Shown here piece by piece: positions 9,376-18,729 of a DNA stretch of 64,000 nt. The translations under genes were made by a program, and so were the position numbers. The stretch is from an uncultured Muribaculaceae bacterium (GTDB lineage: Bacteria; Bacteroidota; Bacteroidia; Bacteroidales; Muribaculaceae). Where the stretch lies: contig CAJTPK010000016.1 of the NCBI GenBank assembly GCA_910578075.1, positions 1 through 64,000 of the forward strand. Direction: 5' to 3'. Under the pieces are notes generated by a model. That model searched no databases. It was not told where the DNA came from and was given only the letters and a program-made list of their open reading frames with translations. Each line of letters begins with the position of its first letter. Position 1 is the stretch's first letter.

Positions 9376-10014
9376 ATGGATATAAAAAATATAAAATACG
9401 AGATAAGTAACGAGAACCCGCTGAAATGTCCGGCTACGGATGTGCCGGAATATGCATTCATCGGAAGATCAAATGTGGGTAAATCCTCGCTTATAAATAT
9501 GCTGGGCAAGAGCAAAAGTCTTGCCAAAACCTCACAGAAACCGGGTAAAACACTTCTGATCAATCATTTTAAAGTTGATAATGGAGAATGGTATCTTGTG
9601 GACCTTCCGGGCTATGGATATGCCGCCAGAGGTAAGGAACAGAGAGAGAAATTGGCCCGTATAATAGAAGGGTATATTCTCGAACGTGAGCAGCTGACAT
9701 CGTTGTTTGTGCTTATCGACATACGGCATGAGCCGCAGAAGATAGATCTTGAGTTTCTTGACTGGCTTGGTGAGAATGGAATCCCATTCTCCATAGTGTT
9801 CACAAAAGCGGATAAGCTTGGTCCCGTAGCGGCAGAGCGCAATGTGGAGGCATATAAAAAGGAATTGTTGAAAAGATGGGAGGAGCTTCCACCGGTCTTT
9901 GTGACATCTTCAGAGAAAGGTAAAGGCAGGGAGGAATTGCTCGACTACATATATTCAATCAACAAGGAAATGAAGGAGGGCGCTTCTTCTGTAGCAGAGA
10001 ATAAGGAGAAATAG
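9376..10014 (+). CDS. engB: Ribosome biogenesis GTP-binding protein YsxC/EngB
   Basis: A 212-residue GTPase needed for late assembly of the large ribosomal subunit. All G motifs are visible: GRSNVGKSS (G1), PGKT (G2), DLPGYG (G3), TKAD (G4) and TSSEKG (G5). ATG 9376 (MDIKNIKYE) is chosen; the longer frame reaching back to 9268 runs into the 3' end of lysC and lacks family similarity. It sits in a tight same-strand series with lysC, the GtrA gene, rpiB and folB. Confidence 0.95.
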   Translation: MDIKNIKYEISNENPLKCPATDVPEYAFIGRSNVGKSSLINMLGKSKSLAKTSQKPGKTLLINHFKVDNGEWYLVDLPGYGYAARGKEQREKLARIIEGYILEREQLTSLFVLIDIRHEPQKIDLEFLDWLGENGIPFSIVFTKADKLGPVAAERNVEAYKKELLKRWEELPPVFVTSSEKGKGREELLDYIYSINKEMKEGASSVAENKEK

Positions 10015-10021
10015 GTTTAAT

Positions 10022-10471
10022 ATGGATAAGGACAAGTTTCTTAAAAGCAACGACAAGCGGGCGGAGGCTCTTAGGTTTGTGGCTGTCGGAGGATTTGCAA
10101 CGGTGTTGCAATATGGCATGTACGTGGTGTTTGTGCATGCTGTTGGCACCACAGCTGTAGTTTCCACCATGATAAGCTATGCAATCAGCTTTGTCGCCAA
10201 CTTTTTCCTGTCAAGTTATTTTACATTCCGCAGTAATCCCAATACAAAGAAAGGACTTGCATTCACGTTGAGTCATCTTATAAACATGGGTATGCAGACA
10301 GGACTGGTGGCGATTTTCAAAGGGATAGTAGGTCCTACGTTGGCTCTGCTTCCGGCACTTGCGATATGCGTCCCCGTCAACTTTTTCCTTGTCCGATATG
10401 CTTTTACCGCAAAAATTTTCCAAGGGAGCATCAAACCTAAGAAAATGTTATTGAATAAAAAGTTTAAATGA
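10022..10471 (+). CDS. GtrA-like membrane protein
   Basis: A 149-residue integral membrane protein with four predicted transmembrane helices (roughly residues 18-40, 43-63, 80-100 and 105-125). It fits the GtrA family, thought to help move polyprenyl-linked sugars across the inner membrane. A plausible partner is the Dpm1-like synthase at 6151-6885, although the two genes are 3 kb apart. It starts 7 bases after engB. The last codons and stop form one copy of the 17-base motif described at 6098. Confidence 0.8.
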   Translation: MDKDKFLKSNDKRAEALRFVAVGGFATVLQYGMYVVFVHAVGTTAVVSTMISYAISFVANFFLSSYFTFRSNPNTKKGLAFTLSHLINMGMQTGLVAIFKGIVGPTLALLPALAICVPVNFFLVRYAFTAKIFQGSIKPKKMLLNKKFK

Positions 10472-10476
10472 GTTCA
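10460..10476 (+). repeat. Dispersed 17-base motif, copy 2
   Basis: AAGTTTAAATGAGTTCA. Here it encodes the last codons and stop of the GtrA gene and ends just before the rpiB start. Confidence 0.55.
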
Positions 10477-10478
10477 AT

Positions 10479-10913
10479 ATGGAGAAGGTAGCGTTTGCCA
10501 GCGATCATGCCGGCTATGAAATGAAAGAGATAGTAAAGAAATACATGGCTGAGAAAGGTTATGAGCCTGTTGATTTCGGCACACATAGTGAAGAATCCTG
10601 CGATTATGCGGATTTCGCTCATCCTGCAGCTGAAGCGGTAGAGAAAGGTGAGTGTGCGTTCGGAATAGCCATATGCGGTTCAGGTAACGGTATAGGCATG
10701 ACTCTTAACAAACATCAGGGGATACGTGCAGGTCTTGCGTGGATGGAAGATCTCGCGGATCTCGCCAAGCGTCATAACAACGCTAATTTTTTGGTTTTAC
10801 CTGCCCGTTTCATTTCGGAATATATGGCTAAAAATATTGTTGATGCATATCTGGCCGCGCCATTCGAGGGTGGAAGACATCAGAGACGTATTGACAAGAT
10901 GCCTGTAAATTGA
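10479..10913 (+). CDS. rpiB: Ribose-5-phosphate isomerase B
   Basis: A 144-residue RpiB/LacAB-type isomerase interconverting ribose-5-phosphate and ribulose-5-phosphate in the pentose phosphate pathway. Family signatures are ASDHAGYEMK at the N-terminus, the active-site cysteine loop ICGSGNGIG, and GLAWMEDLADLAKRHNNANF that lines the phosphate site. The length is normal. It starts 7 bases after the GtrA stop. Confidence 0.93.
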   Translation: MEKVAFASDHAGYEMKEIVKKYMAEKGYEPVDFGTHSEESCDYADFAHPAAEAVEKGECAFGIAICGSGNGIGMTLNKHQGIRAGLAWMEDLADLAKRHNNANFLVLPARFISEYMAKNIVDAYLAAPFEGGRHQRRIDKMPVN

Positions 10914-10920
10914 GACATAG

Positions 10921-11283
10921 ATGGAGACATTCAGCATAAATCTCAAGGATCTGCGTTTCTATTCAAAAATCGGAGTTCTGGAGCAGGAGCGGATGGTAGG
11001 TAATGAGTTTTCTGTAAATGTTTCAATCACTTACGATGCATCCGGATTTGTAGAGGAGAGGCTTGAATCCACAATATCGTATGCTGAAGTGTATGATGTG
11101 GTCAGGGATGAAATGCGGATAGAGAGTCTTTTGCTTGAGAGCGTTGCAAAGCGTATATCGGAAAGGATATCAAGGCAATGGGTAAGCGCGACAGCGATAC
11201 GTGTAAGTATATGCAAGCACCGTGCGCCAATATCCGGACTTGCCGGAGACTGCGGAATAGAATATTTTTGGAAAAAAAGTTGA
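10921..11283 (+). CDS. folB: Dihydroneopterin aldolase
   Basis: A 120-residue FolB enzyme cleaving dihydroneopterin in folate synthesis. It keeps the family N-terminal pattern IGVLEQER with the pterin-binding glutamate, SYAEVYDVV in the middle, and the catalytic-lysine strand SICKHRAPI near the C-terminus. It begins 7 bases after rpiB, so it is the last gene of the lysC-engB-gtrA-rpiB-folB series. The tRNA promoter starts 7 bases after its stop. Confidence 0.9.
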   Translation: METFSINLKDLRFYSKIGVLEQERMVGNEFSVNVSITYDASGFVEERLESTISYAEVYDVVRDEMRIESLLLESVAKRISERISRQWVSATAIRVSICKHRAPISGLAGDCGIEYFWKKS

Positions 11284-11289
11284 GAAATA

Positions 11290-11321
11290 TTTGGTGGAGT
11301 CCCGAAAAAATATTAATTTTG
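11290..11321 (+). promoter_or_regulatory. Consensus promoter for tRNA-Arg pair
   Basis: TTTG at 11290-11293, a 20-base spacer, and TAATTTTG at 11314-11321 fit the Bacteroidota sigma consensus perfectly. Initiation would fall near 11328, about 28 bases before the first tRNA. Confidence 0.75.
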
Positions 11322-11355
11322 CAATCGCAAATCGGGGATAACCCGAGAGTGGAAT

Positions 11356-11429
11356 GGTTCGTTAGCTCAATTGAATAGAGCATCTGACTACGGATCAGAA
11401 GGTTGCAGGTTTGAATCCTGCACGGATCA
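11356..11429 (+). tRNA. tRNA-Arg (ACG), copy 1
   Basis: A 74-base cloverleaf. The acceptor arm GGTTCGT pairs with ACGGATC (with G-U pairs), the D arm is GCTC...GAGC, the anticodon loop CTACGGA gives ACG, and the T arm is GCAGG-TTTGAAT-CCTGC. CCA is not encoded. The first acceptor strand differs from copy 2, while the D, anticodon and T arms are identical. Confidence 0.93.
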
Positions 11430-11443
11430 CATAATGGAAGAAT

Positions 11444-11517
11444 GGCTCCTTAGCTCAATTGAATAGAGCATCTGACTACGGATCAGAAGGTTGCAGGTTT
11501 GAATCCTGCAGGAGTCA
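11444..11517 (+). tRNA. tRNA-Arg (ACG), copy 2
   Basis: A 74-base cloverleaf, 14 bases after copy 1. The acceptor GGCTCCT pairs with AGGAGTC with one G-U at the second pair. The anticodon is ACG and CCA is not encoded. It is probably cut from the same transcript as copy 1. Confidence 0.95.
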
Positions 11518-11523
11518 CAACAG

Positions 11524-11553
11524 AGAGGGAGACTAATCAGTCTCCCTCTTTTT
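11524..11553 (+). terminator. Intrinsic terminator after tRNA genes
   Basis: An 11-bp perfect stem (AGAGGGAGACT at 11524-11534 with 11539-11549), a 4-base loop, then a T run. The T run overlaps the stop codon of the convergent kup gene. Confidence 0.85.
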
Positions 11554-13510
11554 ATTTTTTCTTAATTCGCGTTATGCGCCTGGATGGAGTGGTGTTGATA
11601 ATCAGAGGTACAGTCTCCGATGTAACCATGCTTGTGTCGAGTCCGAATGCCTCCTGGTCTGATATGCCGAGACGGCGCAATTTCTGATGCATGCGCATAA
11701 TGAAGGATGCTGCTGCCGGACAATTGCTTGATGGTGAGAATATACGTCTCAGAATAATGAATCTGAAATCCCCCGGAATCCCCTTGGCTCTTAATGAAGG
11801 GTAGCCACTTCTAAGATCAAGTTGCCCTTCAGCCTGCAGGTCTTCGATTACCTGGCGGAGATATACATTTACTTTGGGCTCAATGCGGAAGCCCAGCCTG
11901 AGATTCACTCTATAGATTGTTTCCGGTATAATTATATTGACAGAGTATTCAAGGGTGTCAGGACTGTCATCGTGGGTTACGTGAATAAACCAATAATGAT
12001 CTGCACGTTTGGGCTGCTTATTTACAATCGAATATATAACCTTGCTTTCAATCTTATCATCCTCAGATGATTGTATGAGATATATCAGATTGGACGCGAA
12101 TTTGGGAATCTCATTATCATTTTTAATGGCTGTTATCAGTCCGGTGCTCTCGTCCATTCTTTTGTATTCAAGATAAGATGCTCTTAATATGGTTGCTTTA
12201 TTCCAGATTATCATGACAGTTGCAACAACGCCGGCTATAAGTATGCTGAACCATCCGCCATGTGCGAACTTGAATAGATTGGCGATGAAGAATAACCCTT
12301 CGAGGGTAGCGAAGAATATTAGAAACAGGCTGCAAAGTATGATATTGACATTCAGGCTGTGGAGATAGAAAGTAAGCAATGCCGTGGTCATTAGCATTGT
12401 TATGGTTATCGCGAGTCCATATGCAGCTTCCATATGACTTGAGTCCCTGAAAATGATAACAGTCAGAAGGCATCCGGCAAGCAGAGACCAATTGACTGCC
12501 GGGATATACAGCTGTCCCTTCTCGACAGATGGATATTTTATCTTTAATTTTGGCCATAGATTAAGATTTATGGCTTCGGAGAATATTGTGAAAGATCCGC
12601 TTAGCAGAGCCTGACTGGCTATTATTGCTGCTCCGGTTGACATTATAACTCCGGGTATCGTGAACCAGGAGGGCATAATGGCATAGAAGGGGTTGACTGT
12701 CGATGCGTATGAGCCGTTGGCGATAATCCACGCGCCTTGACCAAGATAATTCAATATAAGCATAATCTTGACGAATATCCAGCTTACAGATATATTCTTT
12801 CTTCCACAATGACCGAGATCGGAATACAACGCCTCCGCTCCTGTGGTGCATAGGAATACCGCTCCGAGAATTAGAAACCATCCCGGGTAATTCCATAAAA
12901 GCTTGATGGCCCACCACGGGTTGAATGCTTTCAGAATCATTGGGAACAGATGTATGTTAATACAACCTAATATTCCAAGCATCAGGAACCATAGAAGCAT
13001 AAAAGGCCCGAAGAATTTACCGATCTTGCCGGTACCCATTTGCTGAGCAATGAATATAAAAAGGATTATAAGAATTACGATAGGGATGACAGGAACATGA
13101 GGCACCACAATCTTCAAACCTTCGATTGCGGAAGTTACGGTAATTGCAGGTGTTATCACGCCATCTGCTATCAGAGCGGCCGCTCCTATGGCTGCCACAA
13201 TCCAAAGTTTACGGCCATATCGTTTTCTAAGGAGCGCGAACAGTGCCAGTATGCCCCCTTCTCCATTATTGTCAGCTCTGAGAGCCAGAAGCACATATTT
13301 GACTGTAGTCTGTAACGTCAGTGTCCAGATGACGCAAGAGACTGCACCTATGATATAATCCGGATTGAAATTCGGATTTACCCCGGTAATCGCTTTCATC
13401 ACATAGAGAGGGGAGGTGCCTATATCTCCGAAAACAATGCCGAGTGTTACAAGCAAACCTGCCAGTGAGATTCTATGGAGAGAGGATCTGTCGGATATGG
13501 TGGAACTCAT
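11552..13510 (-). CDS. kup: KUP-family potassium uptake transporter
   Basis: A 652-residue inner-membrane K+/H+ symporter. The N-terminus carries the family signature VFGDIGTSPLYV at about residues 25-36. A dozen hydrophobic helices fill residues 15-445, and the cytoplasmic C-terminal domain makes up the remaining 200 residues. The length is typical. It is convergent with the tRNA pair and divergent from the SusR-like gene. No regulatory RNA is visible in the 144-base upstream gap. Confidence 0.93.
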   Translation of the reverse strand: MSSTISDRSSLHRISLAGLLVTLGIVFGDIGTSPLYVMKAITGVNPNFNPDYIIGAVSCVIWTLTLQTTVKYVLLALRADNNGEGGILALFALLRKRYGRKLWIVAAIGAAALIADGVITPAITVTSAIEGLKIVVPHVPVIPIVILIILFIFIAQQMGTGKIGKFFGPFMLLWFLMLGILGCINIHLFPMILKAFNPWWAIKLLWNYPGWFLILGAVFLCTTGAEALYSDLGHCGRKNISVSWIFVKIMLILNYLGQGAWIIANGSYASTVNPFYAIMPSWFTIPGVIMSTGAAIIASQALLSGSFTIFSEAINLNLWPKLKIKYPSVEKGQLYIPAVNWSLLAGCLLTVIIFRDSSHMEAAYGLAITITMLMTTALLTFYLHSLNVNIILCSLFLIFFATLEGLFFIANLFKFAHGGWFSILIAGVVATVMIIWNKATILRASYLEYKRMDESTGLITAIKNDNEIPKFASNLIYLIQSSEDDKIESKVIYSIVNKQPKRADHYWFIHVTHDDSPDTLEYSVNIIIPETIYRVNLRLGFRIEPKVNVYLRQVIEDLQAEGQLDLRSGYPSLRAKGIPGDFRFIILRRIFSPSSNCPAAASFIMRMHQKLRRLGISDQEAFGLDTSMVTSETVPLIINTTPSRRITRIKKK

Positions 13511-13610
13511 ATGAAATTTAGCTAAAGTGTGCGGTTTCTTACAAGGTATAACAAAAATCTGACATTCTATGTTTTTTCGAGGACAGGGAGGCTGATAGCT
13601 GAAAATTGAT

Positions 13611-13618
13611 TATATTTG
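13611..13618 (+). promoter_or_regulatory. -7 box upstream of the SusR-like gene
   Basis: TATATTTG matches TAnnTTTG, 37 bases before the start codon. No convincing -33 box is seen at the expected distance. Confidence 0.35.
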
Positions 13619-13654
13619 CATTGATTTTCCATACAGAACAAGAACTGATCTGAC

Positions 13655-15301
13655 ATGCAAGATAAATTGAGAAGATACATCGTGCTTGCTGCAATAGTCC
13701 TTGTGTATATGTTTCAAGGCACAGTGATATGCAGTGGCGCAGATGATAAGCAGGATATACCACGTTTGTTGAAGGAGGCGAGAGATGTGCTTTCCCGAGA
13801 TCCAAAGAAAGCATCGTCACTTGCAAGCCGTGCATTGAAACTATGTGACACTGCTCATCCGGATTCAATAACCATAGCTGCCACAATATTATATGGAGAG
13901 GCGGAGCAGCTGTTGGGAAATTTTGATCTCAGTATCCATATTCTTTACGATGCCGACGGATTGATAGACAAAGATAATGCGTGGTGGCGAGCAAGGTTAT
14001 ATAAACTCCAGGGCAGGGTATTCAGTAAATTAGGTGATTACCATAAATCCACTGAACTTAATGATAAGGCAACATCTATGTTTCGTGCTCTTGGAGATTC
14101 GTCAATGGTGGCAGACTGTTACAACGAGCGGGGAGTGATGCTGCTGAATCTGCATGAGTATGTGCTTGCTGAGCATTTCTTTAAGCGCGCATTGAATATA
14201 AATATGAAACTTTCCGATATGGCTGCGGTGGCGAGGAATCTCAACTGTATGTGCCTTTATAAGGGGGATTCTGAAAATAAACTTGGTAAGATAGATAAAG
14301 CCATAGCAATCAATCGTCATCTCGGAAACACATGGGCGCTTGGCGAGAATTATAATAATAAGGGTAAGCAATTGTATTATGCCGGTAGATATAAGGAGGC
14401 AATGGAGGCACTCGATCAGGCCAAACTCTATATCGACACAATCGAGGCCAAAGAACTTCTTTGCGATAATTATGAATATATATCTATGGTGAGCGCCGCA
14501 TCCGGTGATTATCGCAAGGCATACGAGTATCTTGGCAAGATGTCATCATTGTCAGGTGAACTCCAGAAGAATACAAGGTTGCGTAATACGGAATTGGATC
14601 TTTCCCGTAAGACACTGGAGGATCAGCGTCTGGCAATCGAACGGCAGGATCAGGAATACAGGATAAAGATAATCCATCGTAATGTCATCCTGTTTGTAAT
14701 ATTTATTGTTTTGTGTGCCGCATGTCTGGCTTTGTATCTGATACGCAACAGGCATAAGAGAAACCTTCAGTTGATAGAGGCGCGTCATCAATTGGAAGTG
14801 TCATCGAAAGAGGTTGCGGAGCTTAAGATACGTCAGCAGCAGCTTGAACTTGAGAATGTGCAGAATATGCTTGAGGCTAATCGAAGCGAGATGATAAGTT
14901 TCGCCGCATTCCTCAAGAGCCGCACGGAAATGACCGATAAGATCCGCGATATGCTCAAGGAGGGATATAAAATGGATGCATCAGCTATAGTGCCTCATCT
15001 CAAAAAGATTAATGCCCTTATCACATCTTATAGCAGCAATGATAAGACGAGTCAGCCTCTGCTTTTAAGTGTGGAGGAAAAGAATAAGGATTTCATGAAT
15101 CGTCTTCGTGAGAAACATCCGAATCTTACAAAAGGGGAGAGAAATCTTGCCCTTCTTATCAGAGGTAGAATATCAACAAAAGAGATCTCCATGCTTCTTG
15201 GCCTTGAACCCCGTACTGTAAATATGAACCGTTACCGTCTCAGAAAATCACTCGAGCTGAAGTCGGAAGATGACCTTGAGGAATATCTGCGAAACGTTTG
15301 A
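13655..15301 (+). CDS. SusR-like membrane-bound TPR/HTH transcriptional regulator
   Basis: A 548-residue regulator with an N-terminal signal/anchor (about 7-27), tetratricopeptide-like helical repeats filling the periplasmic part (about 35-330), one transmembrane helix (about 343-363), a cytoplasmic coiled coil (about 370-430) and a C-terminal LuxR/GerE-like helix-turn-helix (about 490-545; TKGERNLALLIRGRISTKEI). This layout matches regulators of the SusR type that sense a sugar in the periplasm and switch on the adjacent susCD genes. It lies immediately upstream of, and in the same direction as, the SusC/SusD genes, so it most likely controls them. Confidence 0.82.
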   Translation: MQDKLRRYIVLAAIVLVYMFQGTVICSGADDKQDIPRLLKEARDVLSRDPKKASSLASRALKLCDTAHPDSITIAATILYGEAEQLLGNFDLSIHILYDADGLIDKDNAWWRARLYKLQGRVFSKLGDYHKSTELNDKATSMFRALGDSSMVADCYNERGVMLLNLHEYVLAEHFFKRALNINMKLSDMAAVARNLNCMCLYKGDSENKLGKIDKAIAINRHLGNTWALGENYNNKGKQLYYAGRYKEAMEALDQAKLYIDTIEAKELLCDNYEYISMVSAASGDYRKAYEYLGKMSSLSGELQKNTRLRNTELDLSRKTLEDQRLAIERQDQEYRIKIIHRNVILFVIFIVLCAACLALYLIRNRHKRNLQLIEARHQLEVSSKEVAELKIRQQQLELENVQNMLEANRSEMISFAAFLKSRTEMTDKIRDMLKEGYKMDASAIVPHLKKINALITSYSSNDKTSQPLLLSVEEKNKDFMNRLREKHPNLTKGERNLALLIRGRISTKEISMLLGLEPRTVNMNRYRLRKSLELKSEDDLEEYLRNV

Positions 15302-15455
15302 ATTTTTGTGTAACGTTTGAAAAATGTGCAAACTTGGGATATAGTGTGTTTTAGTAAATTGTATATATAGTAAAAATTATAATCAATAGTATATCAATAA
15401 TATACAAATATTTGTGTATACAATCAAATTATGAAAATTTGTAAAATGTAGATAG

Positions 15456-15487
15456 TTTATATACAGAAAAAATTTGACATAATCTTG
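15456..15487 (+). promoter_or_regulatory. Probable promoter of the SusC operon
   Basis: TTTA at 15456-15459, a 20-base spacer, and TAATCTTG at 15480-15487, each one base off consensus. It lies in the very AT-rich 237-base gap between regulator and SusC. The weak boxes fit an activator-dependent promoter. Nothing else was seen in the gap. Confidence 0.5.
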
Positions 15488-15538
15488 CTATGAAAATAAT
15501 TTAGCGGCGAAAAATTTGTCCACTAACCTTAAAATATC

Positions 15539-18500
15539 ATGGCAAACAAAACTCAAATCAAAGGAAGGATAGCTCATATGCTCCTTCTGCTCTGCCTGAC
15601 AATTTCATTGCAGGCTTGGGCGCAGAAACAACCTGTAACGGGTGTTGTAATTGAAGCAAACGGCGAGCCAGTGATCGGTGCGACCGTTATGGAGAAAGGA
15701 ACGTCAAACGGAACATCAACCGATCTTGACGGTAAATTCTCTCTAAATGTAAATCCAAAGGGAACTCTGGTTATTTCCTATGTCGGTTATTCCACACAGG
15801 AGGTTCAGGTAAAAGGTCAGTCACATATTAAGGTGACATTGAGAGAGGATTCTCAGATTCTCGACGAGCTTGTGGTTGTCGGTTATGGTATGATGAAAAA
15901 GAGCGACATGACCGGGGCAATCTCAAGTGTTAACGGAGATGATCTTGCCAAACGCACCACGACAAACCCTGCGGAGGCTCTCCAAGGCAAGATCGCGGGT
16001 GTGAATATCATGAAAGCCGGAGGTAACGCAGGCGCAGGTATTCAGGTTAAGATCCGCGGTGTCAAAACCTTTGGTGACAACGAACCTCTTTATATCATCG
16101 ATGGCTTTCCCGGTGATATAAATGCTGTCAATCCGCAGGATATCGACTCAATGGAGGTGCTGAAAGATGGTGCGGCAGCTGCAATCTACGGTTCTGTAGC
16201 GGCTAACGGTGTCATCATCATCACTACGAAGAATGGTAAGAAAGGTGAAGTCAAAGTTGATTTTTCCGCTTATGTCAGCTTCACTAAAATTGCCAACAAG
16301 TTCAAGATGCTGAATGCTGAGCAGTATAAGCAGGTTCATGGTCAAATGTATGACAACTGGAACAAACATGTGGAACTGCATCAGAACCAGTATGATCCAT
16401 CCGGATCCGGACAATGGCAAAACTCTCTGCTGTCTTCACCGGCATATATTTCATCAAATTCCGGAATAGACACAGACTGGCAAAATGCGATGACTCGTTC
16501 CGGTTTGACACAGAACTATATGCTCAGTGTTCGTGGCGGTGGAGATCTCGGACGTTATTCAGTAAGCTACAACCACTCTGACGAGAAGGGTATTTTCCTT
16601 GGCAATGACTTCAGGATGGATAACGCGCGTATCAAACTTAACGCAAGCAAATATATATTCGACTTTGAGGCCAATATGGCGTTTAAATATACAAAAAGCC
16701 GTCAGCCTCAATATTCTATAAAGGAGATGTATGGACTGTCACCGCTTGTTCCTATCTATGATTCAGAGAATGAGTATGGATATGGCCTGACAGATTTCGA
16801 TGGACTCCCCAACCATAGAAACGTAATGGCAGACAACAATTTCCGTAAATCCGAGACACGCTATTATCACACCACTGCTAACGCGGCTATCACAGCACGT
16901 TTCACTCCTTGGCTCAACTTCAAGACAAGCTATGCATATCGTGGTGAGCATCAGCGCGACAAATACCACACAGCTCCTTATGTTGCCGATGTGCGTTCCA
17001 TGCAGGAGTATCCTGAGAGCAGCGAGCAGACTGCTTATTGGGAGGAGCATGTATGGGAGAATGTGTTGTCGTTCAATAAGGAATTTGGAAAGCATTCTGT
17101 AAATGCAGTTGTGGGTACATCCACAATGGCCCGTCGTTATACCTGGAATTATGTAGGGGTCATAGGTAAGACTACCACCTATAAAGTAGAGGATGGTCAG
17201 CTGGTTACCGGTGAGGTGCCCGGTGGTTTCCTTGATCCGGACTTCGATACAATCGGTGCAGGAACAGGCGGATCATTCGATGGTGATGGAAGTAGATGGG
17301 ATTACCGCAGATTCTCGGTATTTGGTCGTGTTAACTATAACTTTGACAGCCGTTATCTGCTTCAGGCAACTATCCGTCGTGACGGTTCAAGTAAATTCGG
17401 AAAAGACAAGCGTTGGGGAACATTCCCTTCAGTAGCGGTAGGTTGGAGAATATCTGAAGAAGCATTCTTCCCAAAAACAACCGCATTCAATAACCTTAAG
17501 CTGCGTGCAAGTTGGGGTAGACTCGGTAATGAGAATGCACTGGGTTACTATGATTTCCTTGCCCTGATCAGTACCTATAATTCCAAATATCAAGGATATG
17601 TCCAGGGTAATGGCGACAATGCGTGGGCAGGAAGTATCGCACGTGGACTTGAGAACCGTAACTTGAAATGGGAAACAACAGACACCAAAAACATCGGTAT
17701 CGATTACGGTTTCTTCAACAACAGACTTAACGGATCTTTCAACTATTATTATAACAAAACAGAAGATCTTCTAATCACAAAAGTATTGCCACCGTCTGCC
17801 GGTCTCGCCAACCCGATCCTTAATGTAGGCAAGATGCGCAACACGGGTATAGAATTTGAAATCAACTATCAGGATTCAAAGGCAGGATGGGATTATAATA
17901 TTGGTCTTAACCTTACGACAACAAGCAATAAGGTGCTTGAACTATCTGATGCTGATCAGATCATCTACGGTGAAGGTCTCAAATTCGGAACAGAGCACTT
18001 CCCCACCCAGACTATGGTTGGAAAGCCCATCGGTTCATTCTATCTCTATCGTACTGCCGGACTTTTCCAAAGCAATGAGGAAGCTGCCAATTATGTGAAC
18101 AGCAAGGGTGAGAAACTTCAACCCTACGCTGATGCCGGAGATGTGAAATTCGTGGATGTCAACGGAGATGGAGTCATCGATGAGAATGATAAGGAATATT
18201 GTGGCTCCGGTATACCTAAACTTGAAGTCAACCTTAACCTGAATGTCGCCTGGAAAGGATTTGACCTTATGGCAGTCATCGGAAGCGCATGGAATTATAA
18301 GATTTATAATGGTAACCGCTATCTTTATGAGAGCATGAATGCCGGTTCTAACTTCCTTGCTTCTACTCTTGACGCGTGGACACCGCAGAATACCAACACT
18401 ACTGTGCCGCGTGCCATATTCAATGACCCCAACGGTAACCTCAAGGAGTCTGACCGTTTCCTTGAAAATGGTAATTTCCTCCGCATGCGTCAGCTGCAGC

Positions 18501-18709
18501 TTGGCTATACGCTGCCTGCATCTTTGACCCGCAAAGCCTATATAGAGAATCTCCGTTTCTATGTCAGTGCGGAAAACCTTTTCACCATCACAAACTACAA
18601 GGGTGTGGATCCCGAGTTCTCACGTGCAAATGTGTTGAACACCGGTATCGACCGCCTGATCTATCCTTTTACCCGCAGCTTTACAATAGGTGCGCAGCTC
18701 ACATTCTAA
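15539..18709 (+). CDS. SusC/RagA-family TonB-dependent outer-membrane transporter
   Basis: A 1056-residue outer-membrane glycan importer. A signal peptide ends at QAWAQ (about residue 29), followed by a carboxypeptidase-D regulatory-like beta-sandwich (about 32-110), a TonB box-like DELVVVGYG (about 113-121), the plug domain (about 125-240, with EALQGKIAGV and YIIDGFPGD) and a 22-strand barrel ending with the aromatic TIGAQLTF. It pairs with the SusD lipoprotein that starts 20 bases downstream and works with TonB-ExbBD. The glycan target is suggested only by the GH2 and GH63-like enzymes downstream. Confidence 0.95.
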   Translation: MANKTQIKGRIAHMLLLLCLTISLQAWAQKQPVTGVVIEANGEPVIGATVMEKGTSNGTSTDLDGKFSLNVNPKGTLVISYVGYSTQEVQVKGQSHIKVTLREDSQILDELVVVGYGMMKKSDMTGAISSVNGDDLAKRTTTNPAEALQGKIAGVNIMKAGGNAGAGIQVKIRGVKTFGDNEPLYIIDGFPGDINAVNPQDIDSMEVLKDGAAAAIYGSVAANGVIIITTKNGKKGEVKVDFSAYVSFTKIANKFKMLNAEQYKQVHGQMYDNWNKHVELHQNQYDPSGSGQWQNSLLSSPAYISSNSGIDTDWQNAMTRSGLTQNYMLSVRGGGDLGRYSVSYNHSDEKGIFLGNDFRMDNARIKLNASKYIFDFEANMAFKYTKSRQPQYSIKEMYGLSPLVPIYDSENEYGYGLTDFDGLPNHRNVMADNNFRKSETRYYHTTANAAITARFTPWLNFKTSYAYRGEHQRDKYHTAPYVADVRSMQEYPESSEQTAYWEEHVWENVLSFNKEFGKHSVNAVVGTSTMARRYTWNYVGVIGKTTTYKVEDGQLVTGEVPGGFLDPDFDTIGAGTGGSFDGDGSRWDYRRFSVFGRVNYNFDSRYLLQATIRRDGSSKFGKDKRWGTFPSVAVGWRISEEAFFPKTTAFNNLKLRASWGRLGNENALGYYDFLALISTYNSKYQGYVQGNGDNAWAGSIARGLENRNLKWETTDTKNIGIDYGFFNNRLNGSFNYYYNKTEDLLITKVLPPSAGLANPILNVGKMRNTGIEFEINYQDSKAGWDYNIGLNLTTTSNKVLELSDADQIIYGEGLKFGTEHFPTQTMVGKPIGSFYLYRTAGLFQSNEEAANYVNSKGEKLQPYADAGDVKFVDVNGDGVIDENDKEYCGSGIPKLEVNLNLNVAWKGFDLMAVIGSAWNYKIYNGNRYLYESMNAGSNFLASTLDAWTPQNTNTTVPRAIFNDPNGNLKESDRFLENGNFLRMRQLQLGYTLPASLTRKAYIENLRFYVSAENLFTITNYKGVDPEFSRANVLNTGIDRLIYPFTRSFTIGAQLTF

Positions 18710-18729
18710 CCTAATAATTGAAAAGAGAC

